Positions 34,131 to 44,617 of a stretch of DNA of 64,000 bases are shown in pieces. The notes beneath the pieces are model-generated. The model worked only from the letters and a program-made list of their open reading frames with translations, searched no databases and was not told where the DNA came from. A program made the translations under genes and the position numbers. The DNA is from Chryseobacterium phocaeense. Its GTDB lineage: Bacteria; Bacteroidota; Bacteroidia; Flavobacteriales; Weeksellaceae. Location of the stretch: positions 992,001-1,056,000 of the forward strand of contig NZ_LT827014.1 of the NCBI RefSeq assembly GCF_900169075.1, given 5' to 3'. Every line of letters starts with the position of its first letter. Within the stretch, counting starts at the first letter, position 1.

Positions 34131-35222
34131 ATGGAAAAGCCGGGTTACTTAAAAGATTCAGATGATGCTAAACTGTTTAATGAACTAAGAAAGAAAGTGA
34201 ACCAAAGATTGGAAGCTATTCCTGAAGACAGGGACCTTTACATCCGGATCAAAGCAGTGCTTCTGCCTTTGGTCTATTTTGGTTTATATGCCCTTGCCGT
34301 TTTAAATGCTGATAAATCCTGGGTTTATATTTCGTGTTTTATCCTGATGGGCATTTCTCTGGTGTTGATTTATTTAAATCTAATTCACGAGGCGGCACAC
34401 AACAATATTTATAAAAACAAGAAACTAAACAGTTTGGTTTTACAGATTTTCGACTTTGTAGGAGCCAATTCCTACATCTGGAAGAAAAGACATATTGCGG
34501 CACATCATGCCTATCCGAATGTGGATGGATGGGATACGGATATTGAACAAAGCGGTTTATTGCTGATTGTTCCGTGGATTAAAGCAAAAGGTGTTCAGAA
34601 GTACCAGCATTTCTTTTTCTTTCTGGTATATCCTCTCTATCTTTTTAACTGGATGTTTATCAGGGATTTCAGAGATTTCTTTGATAAGGAAAGGGTAATA
34701 CTGAAAACCCAGGGAGCCATTCCGGTAAAGGAAAAGATTAAAATGGTTGCGTATAAGCTGTTCTATTTTTTCTACCAGATTGCAGTGCCTGTTTTATTTT
34801 TTAAAGTATCCATCGGATTGGCACTGGGAGCCTGGTTTTTGCAGGTAATAGCGGCCAGCATCTTTGCTCTGTTTGTTTTATTGCCGCTGCACCCGCTTCC
34901 TGACAATGCTTTTCCAAAGCTGGATCAGAAAAACGGACTTCCTTTCAGCTGGCTCCGTCATCAGTTTGAGGTGACCAATGATTTAAAAGAAAATAACTGG
35001 TTTGTAAGAAATGTGCTGGGAAATTTCAACTTTCACGTAGCCCACCACCTGTTTCCAAACTACAGCTATCTCTATTATAATGAAATTACAGAAGAAATCG
35101 AAGAATTTGCCAGAGCCCATAACCTGGCTTATAAAAGGTTTCCGATTTTTACCGCTTTGGGCAAACATGTGGATTTGCTGAAGCAAAATGCGAATAATGC
35201 ATACTATATTTTAGAAGAATAA
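34131..35222 (+). CDS. Membrane fatty acid (acyl-CoA) desaturase
   Basis: The 363-residue membrane protein has the three histidine boxes of the non-haem di-iron desaturases: HEAAHN near residue 88, AAHHAYPN near 120 and HVAHHLFPN near 307. It has hydrophobic helices around 44-85, 143-170 and 215-250 ([25 protein letters not shown]). It introduces double bonds into membrane acyl chains; regiospecificity is not deducible. It is encoded between the two halves of methionine synthase, and its stop codon lies five bases before the ATG of the second half. Confidence 0.88.
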   Translation: MEKPGYLKDSDDAKLFNELRKKVNQRLEAIPEDRDLYIRIKAVLLPLVYFGLYALAVLNADKSWVYISCFILMGISLVLIYLNLIHEAAHNNIYKNKKLNSLVLQIFDFVGANSYIWKKRHIAAHHAYPNVDGWDTDIEQSGLLLIVPWIKAKGVQKYQHFFFFLVYPLYLFNWMFIRDFRDFFDKERVILKTQGAIPVKEKIKMVAYKLFYFFYQIAVPVLFFKVSIGLALGAWFLQVIAASIFALFVLLPLHPLPDNAFPKLDQKNGLPFSWLRHQFEVTNDLKENNWFVRNVLGNFNFHVAHHLFPNYSYLYYNEITEEIEEFARAHNLAYKRFPIFTALGKHVDLLKQNANNAYYILEE

Positions 35223-35227
35223 ATTTG

Positions 35228-37885
35228 ATGAAATATTTAAGATTATCGGGGCTTGAGCCTTTGATTATTACACCGGAAAGTAACTTTATCAACGTTGGGG
35301 AAAGAACCAATGTGGCCGGTTCCAAAAAGTTTTTAAGACTGATAAAAGAGGAGAAATTCTCTGAAGCCCTTGATATTGCACGCCATCAGGTTGAAGGCGG
35401 TGCACAGATTCTTGATGTCAATTTCGATGATGGATTGATTGATGGGAAAGCTTCAATGATCAAATTCCTGAACTTAATAGCCTCAGAACCGGATATCTCA
35501 AGAATTCCCATTATGATCGACTCTTCGAAATGGGAGATTCTGGAAGCCGGACTTCAGGTGGCGCAGGGAAAATGTGTAGTAAATTCCATCAGTTTAAAAG
35601 AAGGTGAAGCAGAATTTATCAGCCACGCAAAAGCCATCAAAAGATACGGCGCTGCCATGATTGTGATGGCATTTGATGAGGTAGGACAAGCCGATACCTA
35701 TGAACGTAGAATTGAGATTTCAAAACGATCCTATGATATTCTGGTGAACCAACTGAACTTTCCTGCAGAAGATATTATTTTCGATTTAAATATTTTCCCT
35801 GTAGCCACGGGGATGGATGAGCATCGTAAAAATGCCATCGACTTTATTGAAGCCACAAGATGGGTTCGTCAGAATCTTCCGTATGCATCCGTAAGTGGAG
35901 GAGTAAGTAACGTTTCATTTTCCTTCCGTGGAAATGATACGGTACGGGAAGCCATGCACTCTGTTTTTCTGTATCATGCCATTCAGGCCGGAATGAATAT
36001 GGGTATTGTAAACCCTGCCATGCTGGAGGTGTATGATGAGATTAATAAAGAACTTTTGGAGCTTGTTGAAGATGTAATTCTTGACAAAAGAGAAGATGCC
36101 ACAGAAAGATTACTTGATTATTCCGAAAAACATAAATCGGTCAAAAAAGAAAAAGTTGAAGATTTAGAATGGAGAACAAAGCCTTTACAGGATAGAATTA
36201 CCTATGCTCTGGTAAAAGGGATCGACCGTTTTATCGAAGAAGATGTTGAGGAAGCAAGACAGCAGGCCGCAAAGCCACTCCATGTTATAGAGGTCAATCT
36301 GATGACCGGAATGGGCGTGGTGGGAGATCTCTTCGGAAGCGGAAAAATGTTCCTGCCACAGGTAGTAAAATCGGCAAGGGTAATGAAAAGGGCGGTTGCC
36401 TATCTTCAGCCCTATATTGAAGCGGAAAAAGACGGTTCAAGACCGGCTAACGGTAAAGTCCTTATGGCTACTGTAAAAGGTGATGTCCACGATATCGGTA
36501 AAAATATTGTGAGTGTGGTGTTGGGATGTAACAATTACGAGATTGTGGATCTTGGAGTGATGGTTCCTGCAGAAAAAATTATCCAGACTGCCATTGAAGA
36601 AAAAGTAGATGTCATTGGATTAAGCGGATTAATCACCCCAAGTTTGGATGAAATGGTATACATCGCCCAGGAACTGGAAAGGCAGAACCTTGATTTTCCG
36701 TTACTGATTGGTGGTGCCACCACTTCAAAAGCCCATACCGCCGTTAAGATTGATTTAAAATATAAAAATGCAGTCGTTCACGTCAATGATGCATCCAGAG
36801 CGGTAAACGTAGTAAGCTCACTACTGGGAGACAGAAATAAAGAATATGTTTCAGAGCTTAAAGATGAATATTCTGATTTCCGCGAAAAGTTCCTGAACAG
36901 ACAGGTAGACAAAGATTATGTTTCCATTGAAGAAGCAAGACAGAATCATTTCAAAATCGATTGGAAAAATGAAGATATTTTCACACCGAATAATTTAGGC
37001 ATAACGGTTATAGAAGACCAGGATCTGTGTGAACTGCTTCCTTTTATTGACTGGTCGCCGTTTTTCAGAAGCTGGGACCTTCACGGGAAATATCCTAATA
37101 TCCTGGAAGATGAGGTGGTAGGAACTCAGGCGAAAGAATTATTTAAAGATGCCCAGGTTATTTTAAAGAAAATTCTTGACGAAAAAAGACTGAAAGCAAA
37201 AGCCGTTTTCGGGATCTTTAAAGCCAATTCCAATGAAACGGATGATATCTTGATTTTTAACGAAAATAACGAAGAACAGGCTAAATTCTTAACCTTAAGA
37301 CAGCAGGCACAGCGATCCAAAGGAAAAGAATATCTGGCATTAAGTGATTTCATCGCTCCACAATCTTCAGGAAAAACGGATTATGTAGGAGCTTTCTGTG
37401 TGACCACCGGTTTTGGAACAGATGAATTTGCAGAAGAATATGAAAAAGATAATGATGATTATAATGCCATCATGGTAAAAGCCCTTGCCGACAGATTTGC
37501 AGAAGCCTACGCTGAATTCCTCCATAAAAAGGTAAGAACAGAATATTGGGGCTACGCTAACCAGGAAAACCTGAGCAACGAAGAACTGATTGCTGAAAAA
37601 TATAAAGGAATCCGTCCTGCGCCAGGCTATCCTGCATGTCCGGACCACCTGGAAAAGAAAACCATCTGGGACCTTCTTAAAGTAGAGGAAAATACAGGTG
37701 TTTTCCTTACCGAAAGTTTAGCGATGTTTCCTACAGCTTCAGTTTCCGGATATTATTTCGGAAGCCCTCATGCAAAATATTTCGGTCTTGGAAAAATTAC
37801 AGATGACCAGCTGGAAAATTATGCGGAAAGAAGAGAATGCAGCATTGATGAAGCAAAAAGATGGCTGTCCCCAAATCTGGCATAA
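35228..37885 (+). CDS. metH: Methionine synthase, C-terminal part (pterin-, cobalamin- and activation-domain modules)
   Basis: From the ATG at 35228 the protein has 885 residues and covers the folate-binding barrel ([16 protein letters not shown] near residue 20, [17 protein letters not shown]), the helical cap, the B12-binding domain with the GDVHDIGKN motif (DxHxxG, near residue 418), and the SAM-dependent activation domain with [12 protein letters not shown] and SGYYFGSP. It needs the separate homocysteine module encoded upstream. A TTG at 35225 would add one residue and is ignored. Confidence 0.92.
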   Translation: MKYLRLSGLEPLIITPESNFINVGERTNVAGSKKFLRLIKEEKFSEALDIARHQVEGGAQILDVNFDDGLIDGKASMIKFLNLIASEPDISRIPIMIDSSKWEILEAGLQVAQGKCVVNSISLKEGEAEFISHAKAIKRYGAAMIVMAFDEVGQADTYERRIEISKRSYDILVNQLNFPAEDIIFDLNIFPVATGMDEHRKNAIDFIEATRWVRQNLPYASVSGGVSNVSFSFRGNDTVREAMHSVFLYHAIQAGMNMGIVNPAMLEVYDEINKELLELVEDVILDKREDATERLLDYSEKHKSVKKEKVEDLEWRTKPLQDRITYALVKGIDRFIEEDVEEARQQAAKPLHVIEVNLMTGMGVVGDLFGSGKMFLPQVVKSARVMKRAVAYLQPYIEAEKDGSRPANGKVLMATVKGDVHDIGKNIVSVVLGCNNYEIVDLGVMVPAEKIIQTAIEEKVDVIGLSGLITPSLDEMVYIAQELERQNLDFPLLIGGATTSKAHTAVKIDLKYKNAVVHVNDASRAVNVVSSLLGDRNKEYVSELKDEYSDFREKFLNRQVDKDYVSIEEARQNHFKIDWKNEDIFTPNNLGITVIEDQDLCELLPFIDWSPFFRSWDLHGKYPNILEDEVVGTQAKELFKDAQVILKKILDEKRLKAKAVFGIFKANSNETDDILIFNENNEEQAKFLTLRQQAQRSKGKEYLALSDFIAPQSSGKTDYVGAFCVTTGFGTDEFAEEYEKDNDDYNAIMVKALADRFAEAYAEFLHKKVRTEYWGYANQENLSNEELIAEKYKGIRPAPGYPACPDHLEKKTIWDLLKVEENTGVFLTESLAMFPTASVSGYYFGSPHAKYFGLGKITDDQLENYAERRECSIDEAKRWLSPNLA

Positions 37886-37940
37886 GACTACTGATTATGG
37901 CCGCAACGCATAAACCAGCAACAAATAACTAAACTATAAA

Positions 37941-38900
37941 ATGAAGATCACTGACCATATAAAAAACGCAAACGGAAAAACCTTATTCTCCTTAGAAGTG
38001 GTTCCACCTCAAAAGGGAATTGGAATTGAAGATCTGTATACCAACATAGATCCCTTGATGGAGTTTAAGCCGCCATTTATTGATGTAACCACCTCCAGGG
38101 AAGAATATATTTATATCGACAAAGGAAACGGACTCATGGAACGCCGTATCACCAGGATGCGTCCCGGAACCCTGGGAATCTGTGCCGCCATCCAGCATAA
38201 ATACAATGTAGATACCGTTCCTCATCTGCTGTGCGGAGGATTCACCAAAGAGGAAACAGAATACCTTTTGGTAGATTGTATGTATCTTGGAATTGACAAT
38301 ATTATGGCTTTAAGAGGAGATGCCATGAAAGGACATCAGTACTTTGAACCGACCCCGGGAGGCCATGCCAGCGCTATGGATCTCGTTCATCAGATCAATG
38401 ATCTCGGGCGGGGCAAATATCTACACAATGATGAAAAGGCCTGTGATGAACTGAATAAGTTTTGTATCGGGGTAGCTGGATACCCTGAGAAACATATGGA
38501 AGCTCCTTCCATGAATTATGACCTGAAGTGGCTTAAGGAAAAAGTAGATGCCGGAGCAGATTATATCGTGACCCAGATGTTTTTTGATAATAAAAGATTC
38601 ATTGAGTTTGTAACCAAAGCAAGGGAGATGGGGATCACTGTTCCCATCATTCCGGGGATCAAACCGATTGCCACCAAAAAGCATTTGAAGATTCTTCCGC
38701 AGGTATTCAAAATAGATCTTCCAGAGGAGCTCATTACCGAAGTGGAGAATGCCAAAAACAATGAAGCCGTAAAACAGATAGGAATAGAATGGGCCATCAC
38801 CCAATGCAGGGAACTGCTTGATTTCGGAGTTCCTGTCCTGCACTTTTACTCGATGGGGAAAAGTGATAATATTAAAAAAGTAGCCCGAGAGCTATTCTAA
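37941..38900 (+). CDS. metF: Methylenetetrahydrofolate reductase
   Basis: The 319-residue protein matches MetF, an FAD enzyme that reduces methylene-tetrahydrofolate to the methyl form used by MetH. Landmarks are FSLEVVPPQKG near the start, PFIDVTTSREEY, RGDAMKG near 133, and TQMFFDNKRF near 212, then PIIPGIKPI. It ends the operon and is followed by a strong terminator. Confidence 0.93.
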   Translation: MKITDHIKNANGKTLFSLEVVPPQKGIGIEDLYTNIDPLMEFKPPFIDVTTSREEYIYIDKGNGLMERRITRMRPGTLGICAAIQHKYNVDTVPHLLCGGFTKEETEYLLVDCMYLGIDNIMALRGDAMKGHQYFEPTPGGHASAMDLVHQINDLGRGKYLHNDEKACDELNKFCIGVAGYPEKHMEAPSMNYDLKWLKEKVDAGADYIVTQMFFDNKRFIEFVTKAREMGITVPIIPGIKPIATKKHLKILPQVFKIDLPEELITEVENAKNNEAVKQIGIEWAITQCRELLDFGVPVLHFYSMGKSDNIKKVARELF

Positions 38901-38918
38901 TAGAGTATCAATGAAGGG

Positions 38919-38948
38919 AACCCTGCTGATCATCAGCAGGGTTTTTAT
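38919..38948. terminator. Bidirectional terminator of the methionine operon
   Basis: A near-perfect palindrome, AACCCTGCTGAT / ATCAGCAGGGTT, with one base at the centre is followed by TTTTATTT on the plus strand. It also lies just beyond the 3' end of the minus-strand GNAT-like gene. Confidence 0.88.
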
Positions 38949-40103
38949 TTATAAGATAGGATGTCTTTTAAACTCTTTCGTACGGTCAAATAAATACCGG
39001 TACGTCGTCAGTTTTCTCGTGACCGTAGTATCAAGACTCTCCGCAATTTTTATCATTTTAGGATTAAAATCCCCGATCCACTGGAGTTCTGTAGTTTTAA
39101 AATCCGTATGCTTACGGAGGTGTTGGGTTCCTTCCCAGATCATATAGCCGTCAATTCCTTTTTTCTGCCATTCCGGAATAACTCCGAAAACTAGACCTAC
39201 CATTTTTTCATTTTTCCTAAATTTTTTTATCCACAGAAACCTGAGCTTTTCCAAAATTCCGAATTTCCCGTGCAGATATTTGAACCACTGGTTCACATCC
39301 GGCAGGTTCATCCACATCGCAATAGGCTTGTCATTTTCATAGACAAACCAGGAAATATGTTCATTGATGATGGGTTTCATCTTTTGAAACATTTTCAGAA
39401 CTTTGGTCTCTTCCAGCTGCTTCCCTTCTCCATGACAGGCCCAGGCCTGGTTATAGATTTCCGTAAAATCTTTAGCGAATTTAGCCAGATTATTCCTTTT
39501 CATAGGTACTGCGGAGATTGCGGGATTCCGGCTGTGTTTTGTATGCATTAAAGTAAAAACCCTTGAAACTTCCGCAAAAATGGGTCTCGAAAAACAAAGC
39601 TGCTCGAAATACATTTTAAAGCCGTAGTTTTCAAAAAGATCCTGATAATAAGGAAAATTATAATTCATCCCGAACAGAGGTTCTGCAAAACCTTCTGTCA
39701 GAAGACCCCAGAATTTATCCCGTTCCCCAAAGTTAATAGGTCCGTCCATAGCTTCCATCCCTCTTTCCTTAAGCCAACTTACGCAGTGATCAAAGATAAA
39801 ATCTGCTGTTTCCTGATCATGGATACAGTCGAAAAAACCGATTCCTCCCGTAGGCTGTTCCTGCTCATAATCTGCGGAGACAAAAACGGCCACTTTTCCC
39901 ACCGTTTCCTTCTGTTTGTTCCTGAATAAAAACCGGGCACACTCCCCGTTACTGAAGAATTTATTTTTTTCAGAATCAAAAATCTCTTCGATATCCTGGT
40001 TTCTTGGTCTTATATAATTCTTGTCGTGACGGTATAGCCGGGCGGGAAATTCTAAAAATTCTTTTTTTTGTTTTTGGTTCTGTACTTCTTCGACAATCAT
40101 CAT
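38949..40103 (-). CDS. GNAT-like N-acetyltransferase family protein of unknown substrate
   Basis: The 384-residue protein has two GNAT-like halves: residues about 1-140 (PARLYRHDKNYIRPRNQDIE, a frequently conserved N-terminus in this family) and about 190-380 (TKVLKMFQKMKPIINEH, then VFGVIPEWQKKGIDGYMIWEG, which fits the acetyl-CoA-binding loop). Such proteins are common in Bacteroidota and usually carry no assigned function. It is monocistronic and convergent with metF. Confidence 0.65.
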   Translation of the reverse strand: MMIVEEVQNQKQKKEFLEFPARLYRHDKNYIRPRNQDIEEIFDSEKNKFFSNGECARFLFRNKQKETVGKVAVFVSADYEQEQPTGGIGFFDCIHDQETADFIFDHCVSWLKERGMEAMDGPINFGERDKFWGLLTEGFAEPLFGMNYNFPYYQDLFENYGFKMYFEQLCFSRPIFAEVSRVFTLMHTKHSRNPAISAVPMKRNNLAKFAKDFTEIYNQAWACHGEGKQLEETKVLKMFQKMKPIINEHISWFVYENDKPIAMWMNLPDVNQWFKYLHGKFGILEKLRFLWIKKFRKNEKMVGLVFGVIPEWQKKGIDGYMIWEGTQHLRKHTDFKTTELQWIGDFNPKMIKIAESLDTTVTRKLTTYRYLFDRTKEFKRHPIL

Positions 40104-40168
40104 AGGCTAAGTTGAAAATGGGTCATGTTTTTTCACCCTAATTAAAATAAATGAACAGATTTTATCCG

Positions 40169-40176
40169 TATTTTTG
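40169..40176 (+). promoter_or_regulatory. -7 promoter box of folE
   Basis: TATTTTTG matches TAnnTTTG exactly, 17 bp before the ATG. No TTTG with proper spacing was seen upstream. Confidence 0.5.
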
Positions 40177-40193
40177 TTGCAAATTAAATAAAA

Positions 40194-40862
40194 ATGGTTG
40201 ATTTTACCGATAACGACGATGATATTTTCACAGGAAAAGAACATACGCCAATCAGGAAAGATGCATTTGATAAATCGCCACAGGAAAAAATAGAAAAAAT
40301 TACCGAACTTTTCGGTGAAATTATGGAAACACTGGGGATGGATATGACAGATGATTCTTTGAAGGATTCTCCAAGGCGTGTTGCCAAAATGTATGTGAAT
40401 GAAATTTTTGGAGGGCTGCTTCCGGAAAACAAACCGGGAATTTCCACTTTCTCCAATAAATATAAATACCGCCAGATGCTGGTGGAAAAGGATATTACCG
40501 TATATTCTTTCTGTGAACACCACTTCCTGCCGATTATCGGAAGAGCCCATGTAGCCTATATTTCAAACGGTGAAGTGATCGGGCTTTCCAAGATCAACAG
40601 GATTGTGGATTATTATGCGAAAAGACCACAGGTTCAGGAAAGATTAACGATGCAGATTGTAGATGCCCTGAAAGAAGCATTGGGAACAAAAGATGTGGCC
40701 TGCATTATTGATGCAAAGCATCTGTGTGTGAACTGCAGAGGAATAAAAGACACGGCAAGTTCTACCATTACAGCAGAACTGAGTGGTATTTTCAGAACCA
40801 ATCCTATCACCAGACAGGAATTCCTGCATTATGTGGGAAGCCATGCGAAATTAGATTATTAA
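40194..40862 (+). CDS. folE: GTP cyclohydrolase I
   Basis: The 222-residue protein opens GTP to 7,8-dihydroneopterin triphosphate, the first step of folate and pterin synthesis. Landmarks are DSPRRVAKMYVNEIFGG near residue 60, FCEHHFLP with zinc-binding Cys/His near 104-110, GLSKINRIV and the second zinc Cys in HLCVNCRGI near 180. The N-terminal extension (DDDDIFTGKEHTP) is acidic and not conserved in bacteria generally. Confidence 0.95.
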   Translation: MVDFTDNDDDIFTGKEHTPIRKDAFDKSPQEKIEKITELFGEIMETLGMDMTDDSLKDSPRRVAKMYVNEIFGGLLPENKPGISTFSNKYKYRQMLVEKDITVYSFCEHHFLPIIGRAHVAYISNGEVIGLSKINRIVDYYAKRPQVQERLTMQIVDALKEALGTKDVACIIDAKHLCVNCRGIKDTASSTITAELSGIFRTNPITRQEFLHYVGSHAKLDY

Positions 40863-40868
40863 TAAAAA

Positions 40869-41300
40869 ATGAACTATCAGATTCTTAAAAATATTGTTGA
40901 TGCTGAGCTTCAGAGATTCGAAACGATTTCTGACGAAGAGTGGTCCCATAAAATTTCACCTGAAAAATGGTCGAAAAAAGAAATTTTAGGTCATCTTTGT
41001 GACAGTGCTTTAACGAATATAAGACGATTTGTAGTGACCCAATACAAAGAAAATGATAATATTGTATATGATCAGGACTTTTGGGTAAAGGCACAGAATT
41101 ATCAGAATGTTCCGGTTTCCGAACTGATCGGTTTGTGGAAATCCCTGAATTTTCAGATCGTTCATACGGTAGAGAATATTCCTGATGAAGCCCTGAAAAG
41201 AACATGTGATACCACGAAGACAGTTCCCCAGACTTTTACCCTGGAATATATTATTCAGGATTATATTGATCATCTGCAGTATCATTTAAAAGCAATTTAA
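40869..41300 (+). CDS. DinB-family four-helix protein
   Basis: The 143-residue helical protein has the DinB-like metal-binding His pattern: the first helix ends in WSKKEILGHLCDSA (residues about 37-50) and the last helix contains YIIQDYIDHLQYHL (about 127-140), placing three histidines for a metal site. DinB-like proteins are often thiol transferases or bacillithiol-dependent enzymes; bshA is also in this window, but the link is inference. It begins 6 bp after folE. Confidence 0.8.
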   Translation: MNYQILKNIVDAELQRFETISDEEWSHKISPEKWSKKEILGHLCDSALTNIRRFVVTQYKENDNIVYDQDFWVKAQNYQNVPVSELIGLWKSLNFQIVHTVENIPDEALKRTCDTTKTVPQTFTLEYIIQDYIDHLQYHLKAI

Positions 41301-41340
41301 TAATGGTTATATTTAAAAAAGTTTCAAATAAAATTTTTCT

Positions 41341-41369
41341 CACAACAATTATTTGTTGTGGATAAGATT
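41341..41369 (+). other. Hairpin with an embedded single DnaA-box-like site
   Basis: CACAACAA-TTAT-TTGTTGTG is a perfect 8-bp stem in the gap before cysS. It overlaps TGTGGATAA (41357-41365), a single DnaA-box-like site. It may be the 3' end hairpin of the DinB-family transcript; weak T tract. Confidence 0.35.
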
Positions 41370-41420
41370 ATTTTACCTAATTTTTAAATCCTTTACCATT
41401 GAATCTTTTAATTTAAAAAA

Positions 41421-42887
41421 ATGCAATTAAAACTATACAACTCCCTGACCGGAGAGAAAGAAATATTTAAACCAATTTTAGAAGGAAACGTCGGAATGTA
41501 TGTCTGCGGGCCTACCGTGTACAGCAATGTGCATCTTGGAAATGTAAGAACTTTCCTGTCCTTTGATTTTATCTACCGTACCCTGATGCATCTGGGGTAT
41601 AAAGTAAGATATGTAAGAAACATCACCGATGCAGGTCACCTTACCGATGACGGAAATGTGGATAACGACAGATTCGTGAAGCAGACCCGTCTTGAAAAGC
41701 TCGAACCTATGGAGATCGTACAGAAATATACGGTGGATTTTCATAAGGTGCTGGAAATGTTCAACCTGCTTCCTCCCAATATCGAACCTACGGCAACAGG
41801 CCACATCGTAGAGCAGATCGAGCTTACGCAGAAACTTATTGAAAGAGGTTTTGCCTACGAAAGCAACGGATCCGTCTATTTTGATGTGCTGGAATACAAC
41901 AAAAGAGGGCTGAACTACGGTGAACTTTCAAAACGTAATATAGAAGAACTTTTTGCGAATACCCGTGATCTTGACGGACAGGGCGAAAAGAAAAACCCGC
42001 AGGATTTTGCCCTGTGGAAAAAAGCATCTCCCGCACACATTATGAGATGGAATTCCCCATGGGGCGAAGGTTTCCCGGGGTGGCACCTCGAATGTACTGC
42101 CATGAGTACAAAATATCTAGGCGAGAAATTTGATATCCACGGTGGCGGAATGGACCTGAAATTTCCACACCACGAATGTGAAATAGCTCAGGGAAAAGCC
42201 TGCAATGATACAGCTCCGGTGAATTACTGGATGCATGCCAATATGCTGACGATGAATTCCCAGCGGATGAGTAAATCTACAGGAAATTATATCCTTCCGA
42301 TGCAGCTGGTGACCGGAGAAAACGACTTCTTCGAAAAACCTTTTCATCCGTCCATCGTACGTTTCTGCTTCCTGCAGGCACATTACAGAAGCGTGCTGGA
42401 TATTTCCAATGATGCCATGATTGCCAGTGAAAAAGGGTTCATCAGATTAATGGAAGCCATTAAAGTGTTGAACGCCATCACTCCGGATGATGCTAAACAG
42501 TCGGAATTTAATCTTCAGGAGTGGAAAAACAAATGTTACGATGCTCTGAATGACGATTTCAACTCCCCGATTCTGATTGCTCACTTATTTGAAGCCGTGA
42601 AATATATTTTTGCTTTGAATGACGGGAAGGAAACTATATCTTCAAATGATCTTGAAGATCTGAAATCTACATTGAATGCATTGATTTATGATGTTTTGGG
42701 ACTTCAGAACATAGAAGAAAACAATAATGAAAAGCTTGACCAGACTTTGAAAGTTTTAATCGAGCTTAGAAACCAGGCAAGAAAATCAAAAAACTTCGAT
42801 CTTTCAGATCAGATCAGAGATAAATTGCTTGCTGAAGGTATTGAATTAAAAGACGGCAGAGACGGAACCACCTACGTTCTGAATTAA
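41421..42887 (+). CDS. cysS: Cysteinyl-tRNA synthetase
   Basis: The 488-residue protein is a class I synthetase with the zinc/cysteine-binding motif [15 protein letters not shown] near residue 27 (HLGN as the HIGH-type motif), [17 protein letters not shown], and the KMSKS-type RMSKSTGN near 277. The C-terminal helical anticodon domain follows. Length is within the normal range. Confidence 0.95.
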   Translation: MQLKLYNSLTGEKEIFKPILEGNVGMYVCGPTVYSNVHLGNVRTFLSFDFIYRTLMHLGYKVRYVRNITDAGHLTDDGNVDNDRFVKQTRLEKLEPMEIVQKYTVDFHKVLEMFNLLPPNIEPTATGHIVEQIELTQKLIERGFAYESNGSVYFDVLEYNKRGLNYGELSKRNIEELFANTRDLDGQGEKKNPQDFALWKKASPAHIMRWNSPWGEGFPGWHLECTAMSTKYLGEKFDIHGGGMDLKFPHHECEIAQGKACNDTAPVNYWMHANMLTMNSQRMSKSTGNYILPMQLVTGENDFFEKPFHPSIVRFCFLQAHYRSVLDISNDAMIASEKGFIRLMEAIKVLNAITPDDAKQSEFNLQEWKNKCYDALNDDFNSPILIAHLFEAVKYIFALNDGKETISSNDLEDLKSTLNALIYDVLGLQNIEENNNEKLDQTLKVLIELRNQARKSKNFDLSDQIRDKLLAEGIELKDGRDGTTYVLN

Positions 42888-43310
42888 AAGTCTTACAATT
42901 AATCATACAGTTCCCGCTGATTACGCAAATCCTGCAGATGATATCATAAAATCTGTGGTAATCCGTGTGATCTGCGGGAGTTTTATATTTCATTCATTAT
43001 AACAAATTCTTGTCATTATGATTTCTCGCAGATGTAGCAGATCCTGCAGATTCTTCATTGCGATGAAGAAAACACGAATGCCACTAATTTTTTTCACTAA
43101 TTCCACAAATGTTGTCGTAGTTCGCCAGTGTTATTGGTGAAGCATTTGCACAATTTGTGTTTAAAAAAATAAACAGATTATCGAAATATCAATGTTTATG
43201 TGAATTGATTGTAAATATTATGCAAATACTAATGATTTTTTATGATTCAATTTTTAATTTGTGTAACTTAGTCATACTAAAACGATTACCATTCTAAAAA
43301 TTCTACTTGT
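42888..43310. other. Intergenic region with CGCAGAT-type repeats (423 bp)
   Basis: No ORF is supported. It holds an imperfect long inverted repeat (42912-42979) and, at about 43026-43065, further words of the same family (CTCGCAGATGTAGCAGATCC, then CTGCAGATTCTTC with GATGAAG). The last 100 bp are AT-rich and presumably carry the promoter of the T9SS cargo gene. Confidence 0.6.
42912..42979. repeat. Imperfect inverted repeat, CGCAGAT family
   Basis: The left arm begins TCCCGCTGATTACGC and the right arm, on the opposite strand, TCCCGCAGATCACACGG; each is about 28 bp, separated by GATATCATAAA. Words CTGTGGTAATCCGTG and GCAGAT are shared with the 216-bp repeats at 56.4-57.1 kb, suggesting one dispersed family. 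Confidence 0.6.
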
Positions 43311-44477
43311 ATGAAAAAACATTTATTCCCTCTATTTCTGCTTGTGTTTGGCGCAAGTGCTCAGGCACAGCAGGATTTTTTTGCCATTGCCGGAAAAGAT
43401 ACTTCCGGAATAGTATTCAGTGATTTCCGTGTAGTAGATCCGTCCAGCGGGACTTCCGGAGAAAAACTGTTCTCAGCCGATTCTTCAGCGAAAGTATTTT
43501 CCCAGGAAAGAAAAGGGGCAGTGTCAGAAGACAAAACCTCTTATGCCCACTCCCAGGCAGCGACAATGGCTGCACTAGCCTATGATCCGGCCAATAATAA
43601 CCTGGTGTATATGCCTATGTTTTCTTCCAACATTTATATTTTAAATCCGGCGACAAAGGAGATTACACTGGTTGAAAATACAGTAGCAAGGGCAAGCTCC
43701 TGTGATATCAATTCCCATATGACAAGAATGGCAACAGGATATGACGGAAATATCTATGCCATGAACAATGCCGGAACCCAGCTTCTGCAGATCAGCAGAA
43801 AAGGTGGGCAGTATGTGGTGAATGACCTTGGAATCATTAAAGATGATGTTTCCAACGGAAAGAATTCATTTACAGCTCTTGAAACCGGTTTCGGAGGCGA
43901 TATGATTGCAGATGCGGACAATAATTTCTATGTTTTTTCTGCGTCCGGAAATGTTTTCAAAGTAATACCAAAAGAATTAAAAGCAAAATTTGTTGGGAAA
44001 ATTTCAGGAATCCCTGCTAATTATTCCGTGAACGGTTCTGCGGTGAATGCTAAAGGAAAAGTGGTTATTGCCAGTGCCAAAGGCGATCATCTGTATGAGG
44101 TGGATTTAAGCACTTTGCAGGCAAAAGTCCTTCCTGGTACTGAAAAACCCTATGTCTACGATCTGGCGAGTAAATATTTTGTCAATGATAGAACTTCCAC
44201 AAATGGTATGATTGCTAATATTGATATTTATCCGACGAGAGTGGATGAACATTTTATTAACGTCAGTGTAAATGATAAAGCAGTAAAAGGAAATCTTAAA
44301 CTGAATATTTTTGATATGGCTGGAAAAAATATCATGAAAGAAAGTCTATCTGTAAAAGACGGTTCACTCAATCAGCAGGTTTATCTTAAAACACTGGTCA
44401 GTGGTGCTTACATCGTTAATCTTACCAATGAATCCGGTAAAATACTATTAAACAAAAAAATTCTGGTGACGGAATAA
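43311..44477 (+). CDS. Secreted protein with type IX secretion sorting domain
   Basis: The 388-residue protein has a signal peptide (ending QAQ near residue 20), a beta-propeller-like middle (repeated YDPANNNLVYMPMFSSNIYI, YDGNIYAMNNAGTQL and DNNFYVFSASGNVF patterns), and a C-terminal T9SS type A sorting domain at about residues 310-388 (IYPTRVDEHFINV, then LKLNIFDMAGK, LVSGAYIVNL and KKILVTE). It should be exported across the outer membrane and processed at the cell surface. Function beyond secretion is unknown. Confidence 0.87.
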   Translation: MKKHLFPLFLLVFGASAQAQQDFFAIAGKDTSGIVFSDFRVVDPSSGTSGEKLFSADSSAKVFSQERKGAVSEDKTSYAHSQAATMAALAYDPANNNLVYMPMFSSNIYILNPATKEITLVENTVARASSCDINSHMTRMATGYDGNIYAMNNAGTQLLQISRKGGQYVVNDLGIIKDDVSNGKNSFTALETGFGGDMIADADNNFYVFSASGNVFKVIPKELKAKFVGKISGIPANYSVNGSAVNAKGKVVIASAKGDHLYEVDLSTLQAKVLPGTEKPYVYDLASKYFVNDRTSTNGMIANIDIYPTRVDEHFINVSVNDKAVKGNLKLNIFDMAGKNIMKESLSVKDGSLNQQVYLKTLVSGAYIVNLTNESGKILLNKKILVTE

Positions 44478-44514
44478 TCCGCTGTACAGGATTCTATTGA
44501 TTTCAATAAAAATT

Positions 44515-44549
44515 AAAAACCTTTTCAACTAGTTTTGGAAAGGTTTTTT
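44515..44549 (+). terminator. Intrinsic terminator after the T9SS cargo gene
   Basis: The stem AAAAACCTTTTC / GGAAAGGTTTTTT with an 11-base loop region is followed by T residues, 38 bp after the stop codon. Confidence 0.75.
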
Positions 44550-44617
44550 AATGATTATTTGATCTTGAATAAGTTTTATTTTTCGATATTAAAATGTATT
44601 TTTATCAAAAAATATAG

